25,489 nucleotides of DNA from positions 1 to 25,489 of the IMG/VR virus record IMGVR_UViG_3300024518_006375; one strand, 5' to 3'. The translations under genes and the position numbers were made by a program. Under the pieces are notes generated by a model that searched no databases, had not been told where the DNA came from, and worked only from the letters and a program-made list of their open reading frames with translations. The stretch is from a virus. Numbering within the stretch: position 1 is the stretch's first letter; every line of letters begins with the position of its first letter. Below are positions 11,557 through 20,545 of this stretch, in pieces.

Positions 11557-13620
11557 ATGTCTGTAGAAAAAAATGCTGTAGAATCTGCTATGAATCTGAA
11601 GGGTGATTATTTCGGTAATTACTATCAGCGGTTTCTTGATGCTGATGATGCGGACGCAGGAGACCGGCAGCGAGCTTTAAGCAACCTTAGATTGTATATG
11701 CCAACGACTGCTTGGGATATGTTTCCAGGTGAGGTTCGGCAACAATTTACAGAACAATCTAGGAGACCAAGTAAATACAACTTAATTCCTAATTATGTAG
11801 AAGGTCATGCTGGAATGCTAACATCTTCTAATAGTGTTGACCCTGAATTTGTTGACTCTGAATCTGATGACGTTGATGTTACTCAAACATTAAAATCGTT
11901 AAAAAGAGTCTATTTAGCTGATAAAAATATTTTTCATTATGACCAATCTCACAATGCATCTGTTCTAAACGGCTGTATTTATAGAGGCGTTGAAGAAATA
12001 ATGATAAATAGAAGTCAGATGGACCCATTAGGGCGACCAAAATTTAAAAGCTTATCACCTACTTCTGTGATTTTTGACCCTACAGCTGTACAAACTGATG
12101 ATATCGGTTCTGAGTCTAAAGAGGCTTGGAAACGTTTTTATTTATATCCTGGTGAGATAAAGAATTTATTTCCAGACTCGGCAGAAGCGGTGAGAGGTTA
12201 TCTAGCCGGTCAAAGCAATTTCTCTGAAGCTCGTTCTTTTGTTAATGTGCCTGAAGAATTATACTGGCAGAACAAGTATATGGTTGTGGAATGGTATCAT
12301 TCTATAACTGAAAAGGTTGAGATAGCATACGACTCAGAATCTATGATACCACTTCCTAACAGTCCTAGTTATAAATTCGGATCAGAGGAAGATTTTAACT
12401 TTAAGAAGCAATGGTCTGAGAGTCAAGGTAGACAGCTCAATCCATCTGCTATTACTGTTAGAAAGAAAAAAGAAGATGCATTGTATGTAACAACTTTTGC
12501 TCCTGGGCTAAGTGCTGTACTTCAAAACAAACGTGATGAACGTCAAATCAAGAGGACAGATGGAAGTGCTCGATTACCTTTTTATGTTTGGGCTTTTAGT
12601 CAAAAGAATGGTAAAACTACTGGTGTGGTAGACACTATTCGTGATGCCCAAGAAGATATAAATAAAAGAGAAGCAGCAAGAACTAAGTTTATAACTCAGA
12701 CACCTCAACAGAAAATGATTGTTCACCCAGATGCTTATGGTGATGATCAGGCTAAAAGAGATGAACTTACTAAAAACCTAAATGATCCCTCAACACCATT
12801 TTTCTTAGATGAAGGTGCACCTCCGGGAGTACCTCTTATTACTAATATCAATGGTGTGCAAGTGCCTCAAGCTTTTTTCCAAGATGAACAATTTAAGATA
12901 AATCTTATGGATAGAATGAGTGCTTTTAATCCATCTATGCAAGGTTTAGAAGGTAAATCGGGAGAATCGGGCATACTCTTTGCACGTAAGGTTGTAGAAG
13001 GTAACACTATTAATAAAGTAAGAGCTGGAAGACTTCAAGAATATCAGATGGATAAATTTGAAGGATGGTTTCAACTTGCTAAGAAGCTTTATGGTGGTGA
13101 TACTAGTGATGAAAAACTAGTAAATATGAATAGGACTTTTGTAGAGTCTGATGGGAAAAAGGTTGTTCTTAATAAAATTGAAGGACATGATGCTTTTAAT
13201 CAGCCTATCATTGTTAATGATCTGTCAAAACTCAGAAGAGTTCACGTTATTATCAATGAAGTTAAACAAAGTGCCTATGAGAAACAAATAAGTAGAGAAG
13301 TGAATGTTAGCTTATCTAATGTTTTAGGACCAAACACTCCATACAAAGCAGTACTTGATGCTGAATTAGTTAAGAGTGTTGATAATATGACACCAGAAAA
13401 CAAAGAGCTTATAGATAATATTGCTAAGTTGAGCATAGAAGCTACAACAAAGAATCTTGAGTTGCAAATTGCTCAAGCTGATATGCAAATACAACAAATG
13501 CAAGGTGGCGGCCAGCAACAGGGAATGCCTGGGCAACCGCAAGGTCAAGGTGGTATGGAGATGCCTCCAGAATTATTAAATGCACAGGCCACACAAGATG
13601 TCGGTGCTCAAGTAGCATAA
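11557..13620 (+). CDS. portal protein, P22 gp1-like (687 aa)
   Basis: Dodecameric ring through which DNA enters and leaves the head. The order (directly after the terminase and before scaffold and capsid), the size (P22 portal is 725 aa) and the sequence pattern support this. The N-terminal part is a helical stem region (FGNYYQRFLDADDADAGDRQ, and LYMPTTAWDMFPGEVRQQF), the middle has typical portal features (NLIPNYVEGHAGMLTSS; SPTSVIFDPTA; a PFYVWAFSQKNGKTTGVVDT stretch followed by QEDINKREAARTKF). The C-terminus is a Gln-rich helical region (residues about 620-665) with a Gly/Pro/Gln-rich tail, as in portals with a barrel or crown. The start follows AAAAAGGGG. Confidence 0.88.
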   Translation: MSVEKNAVESAMNLKGDYFGNYYQRFLDADDADAGDRQRALSNLRLYMPTTAWDMFPGEVRQQFTEQSRRPSKYNLIPNYVEGHAGMLTSSNSVDPEFVDSESDDVDVTQTLKSLKRVYLADKNIFHYDQSHNASVLNGCIYRGVEEIMINRSQMDPLGRPKFKSLSPTSVIFDPTAVQTDDIGSESKEAWKRFYLYPGEIKNLFPDSAEAVRGYLAGQSNFSEARSFVNVPEELYWQNKYMVVEWYHSITEKVEIAYDSESMIPLPNSPSYKFGSEEDFNFKKQWSESQGRQLNPSAITVRKKKEDALYVTTFAPGLSAVLQNKRDERQIKRTDGSARLPFYVWAFSQKNGKTTGVVDTIRDAQEDINKREAARTKFITQTPQQKMIVHPDAYGDDQAKRDELTKNLNDPSTPFFLDEGAPPGVPLITNINGVQVPQAFFQDEQFKINLMDRMSAFNPSMQGLEGKSGESGILFARKVVEGNTINKVRAGRLQEYQMDKFEGWFQLAKKLYGGDTSDEKLVNMNRTFVESDGKKVVLNKIEGHDAFNQPIIVNDLSKLRRVHVIINEVKQSAYEKQISREVNVSLSNVLGPNTPYKAVLDAELVKSVDNMTPENKELIDNIAKLSIEATTKNLELQIAQADMQIQQMQGGGQQQGMPGQPQGQGGMEMPPELLNAQATQDVGAQVA

Positions 13621-13631
13621 GGAGAAAATGA

Positions 13632-15098
13632 ATGAGTTATAATCCAACAGAATTACAGGAAATGGTTTTAAATGGGACTCCAGAACAAAAAGCAGAAGCT
13701 CGTGGTATTCTTGAGGGAGTTGTTAATAACAATGTTCCAACAGAAGCACCAGCTGGAAATCCTGCTCAACCTGCAACTGAAGTACCCATACAACCTGTTC
13801 AAGAGGTAGCTCAAGCACAACCTATTCAGCAACCTGCTCAAACAGAAGTTGCACCTCAACAACAGTATTTTACTACTGCTTATCAGGGCAAAGAAGAGAA
13901 GTTTGAAGATCCTGACGGGTTTTTAAATAGAAAAGATTTGAATGGTGTCAAAAATATGGCAGCACATCAAATGAAGCATATTGAGACTTTAAGCGGACAG
14001 CTTACGGCACAACAAAATGAAGCTCGAAGTGCTATTGAAACGGTAAATAATGAGAAAGCTGAGTTGCAAAGGAAGATAGATGAGATGAACGCCAAGCTTG
14101 CTCAACCTCAAGTTCAGCAACCTGTTCAACCTCAAACACAACAATATCAACCAGTGGACCAAGCACAAGTTAATGGCTATAACCAAAATTATGCTCAACC
14201 ACAATATCAGCAAAATCCGTCAAACGGCTTTATCCCACTACCAGAAGATACTATGGAGTGGGAAGGTCAACAGGTCGGAGCTATAAATAACGGTCTATCT
14301 AAAATTGGATCTATAGAGTCTCAAGTTGCTGAACTTAAAAAAGCACAGGACGAGTTTAATGCAAAGAATGCTGAATTAGAAAAGCAAAGACAAGCTCAAC
14401 AAGAACAAGAGCAAGCAGAAGCTTCAAGAAAATCCTTTGTTAATGACGTAAATGGTTTTATTACCTCACACGAAAAATATAAGGTTCTTGGTAGCGACAT
14501 AGATGCTTACGATTCTAAAGCTGGTGAATGGATGACAAATTTAGCATCAGCAAACAATGTACGTCCACCGTTATACCAAACAAAAGAAGCGTTGGATGAG
14601 TATGAGAGAAAAAGAACAGAAGTAGCTAGATTGTATATGGAGGGTAATCCTATGGTTACAACTTCAGCTGGTCACTTGCAAGAACCTCAAGGTATAAGAG
14701 AATACTTTGAAGTCTCTCAATTAATAAACAAACAAAATAATGAATATCAAAACTATGATATAAATGGTAACCCTCGCAGAATGAGTCTACAAGAAGTGTG
14801 GGCTTTAGAGAATATGAAAAACGGTGGATTTCAAAGTGCAATGAATTCTGTCGAAGATCAAGCTCGAATGCAAGGTGTCCAAGCAATGGCAAATGTACAA
14901 GGTGATATAGCTAACCATGCTTTAAATCTCTCTGATACGGCCACTCAGTCTACTCCAGATGATGGTATAACCAAAACCAGTATGGAAGAGTTAAGACGCA
15001 TATTAAACCAGAACCCTGTGGAACTCATGAGAGATCCTGAAAAGAAAAAACAGTACGATGCAGCGGTTCTACAAATTAATAGTATGACTGGAAATTAG
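13632..15098 (+). CDS. scaffold-like protein (488 aa)
   Basis: Lies between portal and major capsid protein, the usual scaffold position. Residues 40-78 and 159-198 are Pro/Gln-rich and unstructured; between them residues about 105-158 form a long coiled coil (SGQLTAQQNEARSAIETVNN; EKAELQRKIDEMNAK). A second Gln/Glu-rich helix spans about 225-265. The C-terminal half (residues 270-488) is mostly helical and soluble, ending in RDPEKKKQYDAAVLQINSM. No protease motif is seen, so a protease fusion is unlikely. Scaffold function is inferred from position and composition. The ATG follows AAGGAG by six bases. Confidence 0.72.
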   Translation: MSYNPTELQEMVLNGTPEQKAEARGILEGVVNNNVPTEAPAGNPAQPATEVPIQPVQEVAQAQPIQQPAQTEVAPQQQYFTTAYQGKEEKFEDPDGFLNRKDLNGVKNMAAHQMKHIETLSGQLTAQQNEARSAIETVNNEKAELQRKIDEMNAKLAQPQVQQPVQPQTQQYQPVDQAQVNGYNQNYAQPQYQQNPSNGFIPLPEDTMEWEGQQVGAINNGLSKIGSIESQVAELKKAQDEFNAKNAELEKQRQAQQEQEQAEASRKSFVNDVNGFITSHEKYKVLGSDIDAYDSKAGEWMTNLASANNVRPPLYQTKEALDEYERKRTEVARLYMEGNPMVTTSAGHLQEPQGIREYFEVSQLINKQNNEYQNYDINGNPRRMSLQEVWALENMKNGGFQSAMNSVEDQARMQGVQAMANVQGDIANHALNLSDTATQSTPDDGITKTSMEELRRILNQNPVELMRDPEKKKQYDAAVLQINSMTGN

Positions 15099-15112
15099 AA
15101 AGGAATAGCAAA

Positions 15113-16375
15113 ATGGCTGTAACTCCTGGTGTTGGGATATTAGTCCCAGATAGTATAACCGCAAAAGAAGCGGGTGACCTGTTAAGACATTCGTGGTCAA
15201 ATGAAACAAACATGGAATCTCTTTTAGTAGATCCATTAATGAATATACCGTTACTCACGGAACCTGTAGATCCTGGGCAAGACCGAAAGTCTTTCTCTCT
15301 TAAAGAAGGATACTTGTTTCATGATGTAACACCTCCTGGTATGGAGTCTTACGTTAGAACTGTAAGACTTCAACTTACGAAATCATTGTCTGGTGCTGCT
15401 CAAGAAGGTAACGCAACTTACTTACTTGGTAATGAAGAAGACATTAAAGTAAAGCAGTTTTCTGCTTATGCTAATGATTGGAGACATGGGGTAACAACTC
15501 AAGCTTATGGTATTGATTATCGTGAGAATGAGCCTACAAAAGTATACCAATCGGCAAAACCTCTTCTTGCTCAGTGGCAAGGTGAATACATGGGTTGGAA
15601 TGCTCGTATGGCGTTAATCCAACGTATTTCAAGTAATCTTACTACTGCTCCAATAAGTTTAACGCCTTCTTGGAATCAGAATTGGCATATACCTGGTGTG
15701 GCTTCAGCAAGTCAACCTGCTTATAGTGCTGTTGATGCGACTTATGAAACAAATATTATAGCAGCAATGGATGGAGCAACTCAAGCAGATGCACATCTTA
15801 CAGTTTCTAACTTACTTGAGTTAGAGCAAGTTGCTAGAGATAAGTACATCAAACCTGTTAAATGGGAAGGTAAAGAACTTTATTTCTTATACGTATGCCC
15901 TGAAGAGTATAATTTTATGAGAGATTCTATCAATACTGGATCATTTGGTTCATATTGGCAGGATACGGCAGCTCTTGGTAGTGCAGAACTTGATAAGGTA
16001 ATCCCAAGTGACAAATTTGTTATCGGTGATGGACTTGTTGTTTGTCGTGATAATCGTGCGGCAGCAATTGGGCAAGGAATAGCAGCAATTAACGCTTACT
16101 ATCTTAAACAAGGTAGAAATGATGAGCGTAAAGTGATTGCTGAGACTAAGAAGTGGAATGCAAATATACTTCTTGGTCAAAGTGCATTAGTGAAATTTCA
16201 ACCTGAGAAACCTCACTATGAAGAACAGTATGACGTGTACAAACAGTTCAAAGGTATTGGATATTTTGGAGCTTGCTCTTATATGATTCCATCTTTTGAT
16301 CTTGACACAAAAACTGATACTTCAGCACAACAAGAAGGATCAATGATTGTTCCTACAGAAAGAACAATACTTTAA
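15113..16375 (+). CDS. major capsid protein, DUF4043/N4 gp56-like (420 aa)
   Basis: The shell protein of the head, with the HK97 fold expected for this family. The key family pattern is in residues about 85-130: LTKSLSGAAQEGNATYLLGNEED, followed by VKQFSAYANDWRHGVTT, which is the 'LxGxxxxGNxxLxGNEE ... RHxV' region I associate with DUF4043/N4 gp56-type capsid proteins. The C-terminal half has YNFMRDSINTG, GDGLVVCRDNRAAAIGQGI and NILLGQSALVKFQ, typical strands and loops of the axial domain. The gene has its own ribosome site (AAAGGAATAGC before the ATG) and is followed by a hairpin. Confidence 0.88.
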   Translation: MAVTPGVGILVPDSITAKEAGDLLRHSWSNETNMESLLVDPLMNIPLLTEPVDPGQDRKSFSLKEGYLFHDVTPPGMESYVRTVRLQLTKSLSGAAQEGNATYLLGNEEDIKVKQFSAYANDWRHGVTTQAYGIDYRENEPTKVYQSAKPLLAQWQGEYMGWNARMALIQRISSNLTTAPISLTPSWNQNWHIPGVASASQPAYSAVDATYETNIIAAMDGATQADAHLTVSNLLELEQVARDKYIKPVKWEGKELYFLYVCPEEYNFMRDSINTGSFGSYWQDTAALGSAELDKVIPSDKFVIGDGLVVCRDNRAAAIGQGIAAINAYYLKQGRNDERKVIAETKKWNANILLGQSALVKFQPEKPHYEEQYDVYKQFKGIGYFGACSYMIPSFDLDTKTDTSAQQEGSMIVPTERTIL

Positions 16376-16385
16376 TTAGTTATAT

Positions 16386-16406
16386 GGGGTTGTTATTTAC
16401 AGCCCC
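16386..16406 (+). terminator. hairpin after the capsid gene (attenuator candidate)
   Basis: GGGGTTGT (16386-16393) and ACAGCCCC (16399-16406) pair over eight positions (one G-U) around a TATTT loop, 10 bases after the capsid stop. Only TTAT follows, so it is not a strong terminator. It may set lower expression of later genes or stabilise capsid mRNA. Confidence 0.5.
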
Positions 16407-16434
16407 TTATACAACACAAGCATAAGGAGAAAAT

Positions 16435-17226
16435 GTGCATAGTAATTTAGTTAAACTACCTGACAATGTGAAGAAGAAGCCTGGTCTTGATATGACTGAG
16501 GAGTTTTGTAATCTCTCAGGTCTTGATATGATAGAATTGCATCATTCAAGAGGAGCGTATCCAGCGGCAATAGGATGTGGTGGGTTTCAAGGTGCTGAAA
16601 TAGCATATACTGGTGGTGGTAATGGGAGAGCGGTTTATACTTTTGTTCCCACTAGAACAATTCATGGTGAGGATGTTAGAACTACACTCCCATTAAGTTT
16701 TAAGCCAGAAGAGCTTACTGACCACTTAAAGGCTTGGTGTCCTGATACTGAATACAATAGAGATTATATTGCAAAGACTCTTTATGGTGGTGGACAAGTG
16801 TTTTTTGTAGCAAATGCCAAAACTCTAAAAGAGATTGATAAGGTTGCTATAGAAAAAGGCTATAATAAAAAGCCTAAAGTCCGTGAATCGGAAATACTAG
16901 AAAATCAACAAAGTACTATAGCAGATCAACAAGCTGAAATTGAGATACTTAAAATGAGACTCTCAGACTCTTACAAAACTCCTGAGCTTATTGCAGATAA
17001 GAAGACTAAAGAGCAGAAGATGAGAGATGAAGCTAGAAAGTATGTTCATAAGCAAGATGCTGAGTATTTAGCCAAATTAGAAGCTAAAGCTGAAGCTAAA
17101 GCTAAAAAAGAAGGTAAAGATCCTAGTTCAATCTTTATCACAAAAGATTATAGAAAAGTTATAGCTCCTAAAATAGAGCAGGTTTTAAAAGAAATGTTAT
17201 CTGGAAAATTTAACCCAGAAGAGTAG
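16435..17226 (+). CDS. head-region coiled-coil protein (263 aa)
   Basis: Starts with GTG, four bases after AAGGAGA; the ATG two bases earlier is in another frame that stops after five codons. Residues 1-130 are globular with a Gly-rich patch (AAIGCGGFQGAEIAYTGGG) and a TxxTIHGEDVRTTLPLSF strand region. Residues about 150-225 are a long charged helix or coiled coil (NQQSTIADQQAEIEILKMRL; LAKLEAKAEAKAKKEGK). The C-terminus is basic helical. No family is recognised. It sits between capsid and adaptor genes, so a head-completion or decoration role is likely but unproven. Confidence 0.72.
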   Translation: MHSNLVKLPDNVKKKPGLDMTEEFCNLSGLDMIELHHSRGAYPAAIGCGGFQGAEIAYTGGGNGRAVYTFVPTRTIHGEDVRTTLPLSFKPEELTDHLKAWCPDTEYNRDYIAKTLYGGGQVFFVANAKTLKEIDKVAIEKGYNKKPKVRESEILENQQSTIADQQAEIEILKMRLSDSYKTPELIADKKTKEQKMRDEARKYVHKQDAEYLAKLEAKAEAKAKKEGKDPSSIFITKDYRKVIAPKIEQVLKEMLSGKFNPEE

Positions 17227-17228
17227 TT

Positions 17229-18113
17229 ATGCTTACGACAAGAGAATTATTAGGCATTATACAAGAGTATATGGATGAACAGCCAAAAGAAAAGATCCTT
17301 ATGTATTTAAATAGGTCTTATCTAAGGCTGTGTCAAAACGATATTAAAGACTTCGTATTCCTTATTTGTCGTGATGATTTTGGGAATGATGCTTATGACA
17401 ATGATGATCTAAAATTCTCTTATCCTGTATTACGGCAAAAATATAACAAAGCTCCTAGTGATGAGGCTCCTGATTACATACCAATGCCATCAAGTGTTGA
17501 TATTATTGCTGAGAATTTTACTGATGAGGATGGTAATCTTCTACTAAAAGAATTGACTACTGTATTTATATACAGGGGGCAAGTTGTAACTTGCAGAAAG
17601 GTTAATGCTTTTTTTGTTATAAGAAATTTTAACCTTAACTATTACTATTACCCTATAAATCAGGTTCCGTATGAGCCTTTTACACCATACTTTAATGACG
17701 GGTACATTCGTCCATCAAATACAAATAGTGGTAATTTGCAACTATCTCGTTTTCCTTGTGACCTAAGACCACCAACTCAAGACAAATCAGCATTCTCTGT
17801 GTTTTATGATAAACCCTATGGGGACGCTACTGATGCGGATGAATCAAATAATTACTTGGGAGACGTTTATTGTGAGTTTTGGTTTACGCCTCCATCCTTA
17901 GCTACACCAGACTCAGTTATGTTATTGGATACTGGTAAGTGGCAAGACGAGTTAATAAACGGGGCAGTCGGCTATTATGAAGATATGGTTAATGGGGATT
18001 CTACAAGACTTAAAGAGTTTTTGAAGTTTAATCGTAAAGAATTTATGAATGAAGGTAATTCTAATATTCATAATAAAGGGAATCAACAGTACAAAACAAG
18101 GGATATCGGCTAA
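17229..18113 (+). CDS. head-tail adaptor (connector) protein candidate (294 aa)
   Basis: Begins with MLTTRELLGIIQEYMDEQPK followed by EKILMYLNRSYLRLCQND, a helical pattern (…IIQ…LN.aY..L..nd) typical of phage adaptor proteins that dock under the portal. The centre is beta-rich with a Tyr/Asn run (NFNLNYYYYPINQVPYEPF), and the C-terminal helix pair (INGAVGYYEDMVNGDSTRLK, EFLKFNRKEFM) also matches adaptors. Position after the head genes and before the nozzle-like gene agrees. A precise family (P22 gp4 or T7 gp11 type) is not resolved. The stop overlaps the next start (TAATG). Confidence 0.68.
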   Translation: MLTTRELLGIIQEYMDEQPKEKILMYLNRSYLRLCQNDIKDFVFLICRDDFGNDAYDNDDLKFSYPVLRQKYNKAPSDEAPDYIPMPSSVDIIAENFTDEDGNLLLKELTTVFIYRGQVVTCRKVNAFFVIRNFNLNYYYYPINQVPYEPFTPYFNDGYIRPSNTNSGNLQLSRFPCDLRPPTQDKSAFSVFYDKPYGDATDADESNNYLGDVYCEFWFTPPSLATPDSVMLLDTGKWQDELINGAVGYYEDMVNGDSTRLKEFLKFNRKEFMNEGNSNIHNKGNQQYKTRDIG

Positions 18114-19282
18114 TGTCTCGCAATAAAAGAAGATTTTCCCCTCATAGCAGGAAGTTCAACGAAAGAGGAGTTGAGCGTAGAGATGACAAATTTGTTGGTT
18201 TAGCTACAGATCATATAAGAACGCCTAAAGATCACCTTGAAGAGCTTGAGAATGCAAGAGCTTTTAAGTCTGAGATTAGAGGGCGAATCGGGACTTTATT
18301 GCATAATAGAGCTGATTATGAACTAAATCCAAGTCAAACGGAAACATACTCACAAGCATTAGCCTCTGGTGGTATCATATACGAGGCAAAAGGAGCTCTC
18401 CCTGTTGAGGGTGATATATTTATTACAACAAGTCATAATGATTTTTCAGGCTCCCCACTTGCGGAAGCTAAGAGATTATCACTAAATAGTAAAATATCTC
18501 CAGAGTATGACTATCCTAATACATGGGCTTATGATTTCTATAGTGTCGTAACATCTGATACCAAACCTGCATATATTGGTAATCTTTCTGTGCCTTATTT
18601 TAGAAATCACATTTCAAGAATATTAACGTCTGGTACTGATCTTTTCCATGTTAGTAAGTCAGGCAACACTATCACAAGAACTCTTACAACATCAGCTCCT
18701 TTTACAAATGATCTCGTTGGGATGTACTTTGTTTATGGGGCATTGGACACACAGTCTGACGTTTTTGTTGGAGTAAGAGATGTTATTACAAGTGTTGCAG
18801 ATTCAGATACTCTAACAGTAACTAGTACTGGCCTTGTTGATGATGGTGGATACCAATTGAATGTTATTCAACCTAAAATATATTCCTCATTATATATGCC
18901 TTCAGTGGGAAAAATGTATTTTCATGCTGGAGAAGAAGTATATGAGGTGGCTATACCTATTATGAAATGGTCTAAGTTATGTGGCATCTCTGATCTGAAA
19001 CCTTTTCCATCAGACTCTATTATGAGTGAAGTTAAAGGTGATGTTTTGCTTGCTAATGATAATGGGCACTTTAGAATTAAGGTTAGCAAAGGTAATGAAC
19101 CTTCTCACTATTGGAAGGTTAATACGGCTAGACCTAATAAAGCTCAAAATGCTCAGAAGTATTTTTTCGGCTTTGAAGATTCTGTATCTTCTGTAGGAGA
19201 AAATCCATATTCGCCATTAGGATTTTCAGGATTAACAAGTGATGGCGAATCAGACAAAACAGGTGGAATGTTACTTTCATAA
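18113..19282 (+). CDS. tail nozzle-like protein, N-terminal part (389 aa)
   Basis: Looks like the first section of a beta-propeller nozzle protein. A basic tail (MSRNKRRFSPHSRKFNERG) precedes NARAFKSEIRGRIGTLLHNR, the strand and 'R.G' turn common at the start of such propellers. Around residues 205-255 is an inserted unit (FTNDLVGMYFVYG, then VRDVITSVADSDTLTVTST). A propeller-like blade follows (GKMYFHAGEEVYEVAIPIMKW; GDVLLANDNGHFRIKV). The C-terminus ends soon after a Gly/Ser-rich stretch. The closing blades appear to be in the gene at 21776, with two fibre-like genes between. Assignment is by pattern and context. Confidence 0.55.
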   Translation: MSRNKRRFSPHSRKFNERGVERRDDKFVGLATDHIRTPKDHLEELENARAFKSEIRGRIGTLLHNRADYELNPSQTETYSQALASGGIIYEAKGALPVEGDIFITTSHNDFSGSPLAEAKRLSLNSKISPEYDYPNTWAYDFYSVVTSDTKPAYIGNLSVPYFRNHISRILTSGTDLFHVSKSGNTITRTLTTSAPFTNDLVGMYFVYGALDTQSDVFVGVRDVITSVADSDTLTVTSTGLVDDGGYQLNVIQPKIYSSLYMPSVGKMYFHAGEEVYEVAIPIMKWSKLCGISDLKPFPSDSIMSEVKGDVLLANDNGHFRIKVSKGNEPSHYWKVNTARPNKAQNAQKYFFGFEDSVSSVGENPYSPLGFSGLTSDGESDKTGGMLLS

Positions 19283-19291
19283 GGAGCAGGA

Positions 19292-20524
19292 ATGGCAGTA
19301 CCAGACGTTGACCTTCAGTGGGCTACGGGGCTAAATGCGGTTAAGATAATTGAACCAAGTCCTACTCAAAAGGATATCGGTTATGATGTTGGGAAATTTC
19401 CCATTCAAGGTGAATTTAATTATTTATTTAATGGTTACTATCAGTGGTTTCAGTATTTAACTGCCAATGTAACAGGTGCTATTGAAGATGTTGAATCTAT
19501 CTCAAAGGATTTTACATATCTTAATGATACTACTTATGGTGCTATTTCAGATCCTACAGCAAACGACAAAATCAATAAAAAAGTTTCTGCTAGTCAGGAT
19601 ATTTCTATACAAAGTACCGCTGTCGGTATTATAGAGGGTCTTGATTATAGATCTGGGGGTAACCAGCTTATAGTTGATATTGGTTCGTGCTATCTATACA
19701 AAGCTTTTAGTACTAAATGGGGCACTCCTGTACTTAAGTTTAATTTGAATAGCCAATTTGTAGGATCATTTATCAAGACTGGTGATTGGGATTATTTTGG
19801 TATTACTGGATTCGTAGCTTCTGGGTCAAGTGTTTTTGGGTCAGGTGTTACACTTTACGCCTTTGCCTTAGCTTCAACATCAACTTCATCGGTTGCTATT
19901 ATTGGAGATACGTCTTTAAATGCCACTAATGCTGTAAGTGCTTTTGCATCAACATACTCAGTGGATGTTAGTACTGTTTATGTAAGGAGAATAGCATCTC
20001 TTGTTGTAGGCTCTGATACTCAATCTATATCATTAAATCATCTTGGGAACTATACATCTGTATCAACAAGTGGTGTTACAAATAACACTCAGGCTGGAAG
20101 ATATGTTTTTACTGACAGTGCCGGATTGTTTATTCCCGCTACAGCTGTCCTTTTGGGTGGAGCTACAGTTTCAGTTAACTTGGAAAATAGCGTTATGACA
20201 CCTATCTTAAGCCAGTCTGTTGTTGATTTGACAATTTCATATAATGGTACTTCTTCGAATAGGCATACTGTTCAGGTTAGCCAATATAATGATACTTTGA
20301 CTGTTAATCCATATAAAACATCCAGCAATTACTCTACAAATTTAGTACAAACAAATGGGTTTAATGCATTAATAAGTGCAAGCACGTTTGATATATCTGT
20401 ATCATCTAATACATTTGATATTGGAAATATTTCAACAGGAGCGTCTCCAGCTTCAGATATTCTTTATTTGGATATTAAAGTAAATGGTTGGACTGATTAC
20501 AGGGAGCAATACAAAATAGGGTAA
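19292..20524 (+). CDS. tail fibre-like protein (410 aa)
   Basis: The N-terminus (residues 1-60) has the pattern of phage fibre attachment modules: DVGKFPIQGEFNYLFNGYYQ then WFQYLTANV, like the 'E-x-N-x-L-F-N-x-x-x-W-x-x-Y' motif of tail-fibre N-termini. Behind it is a Ser/Thr/Ala/Gly-rich beta region through residue 400 (ASTSTSSVAIIGDTSLNATN; NTFDIGNISTGAS) with no collagen-like or enzymatic motif. It is probably a fibre or appendage attached near the nozzle. Its ATG follows AAGGAG by six bases. It lies between the two parts of the nozzle-like protein. Confidence 0.65.
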   Translation: MAVPDVDLQWATGLNAVKIIEPSPTQKDIGYDVGKFPIQGEFNYLFNGYYQWFQYLTANVTGAIEDVESISKDFTYLNDTTYGAISDPTANDKINKKVSASQDISIQSTAVGIIEGLDYRSGGNQLIVDIGSCYLYKAFSTKWGTPVLKFNLNSQFVGSFIKTGDWDYFGITGFVASGSSVFGSGVTLYAFALASTSTSSVAIIGDTSLNATNAVSAFASTYSVDVSTVYVRRIASLVVGSDTQSISLNHLGNYTSVSTSGVTNNTQAGRYVFTDSAGLFIPATAVLLGGATVSVNLENSVMTPILSQSVVDLTISYNGTSSNRHTVQVSQYNDTLTVNPYKTSSNYSTNLVQTNGFNALISASTFDISVSSNTFDIGNISTGASPASDILYLDIKVNGWTDYREQYKIG

Positions 20525-20545
20525 TTTTTAAAAAAAGAGGAATAT

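Noticed and set aside
13668-14286. Several open frames opposite or within the scaffold-like gene
   Set aside because: They arise from the Gln/Pro-rich repeats of the real gene (Leu-rich antisense products) and have no ribosome sites.
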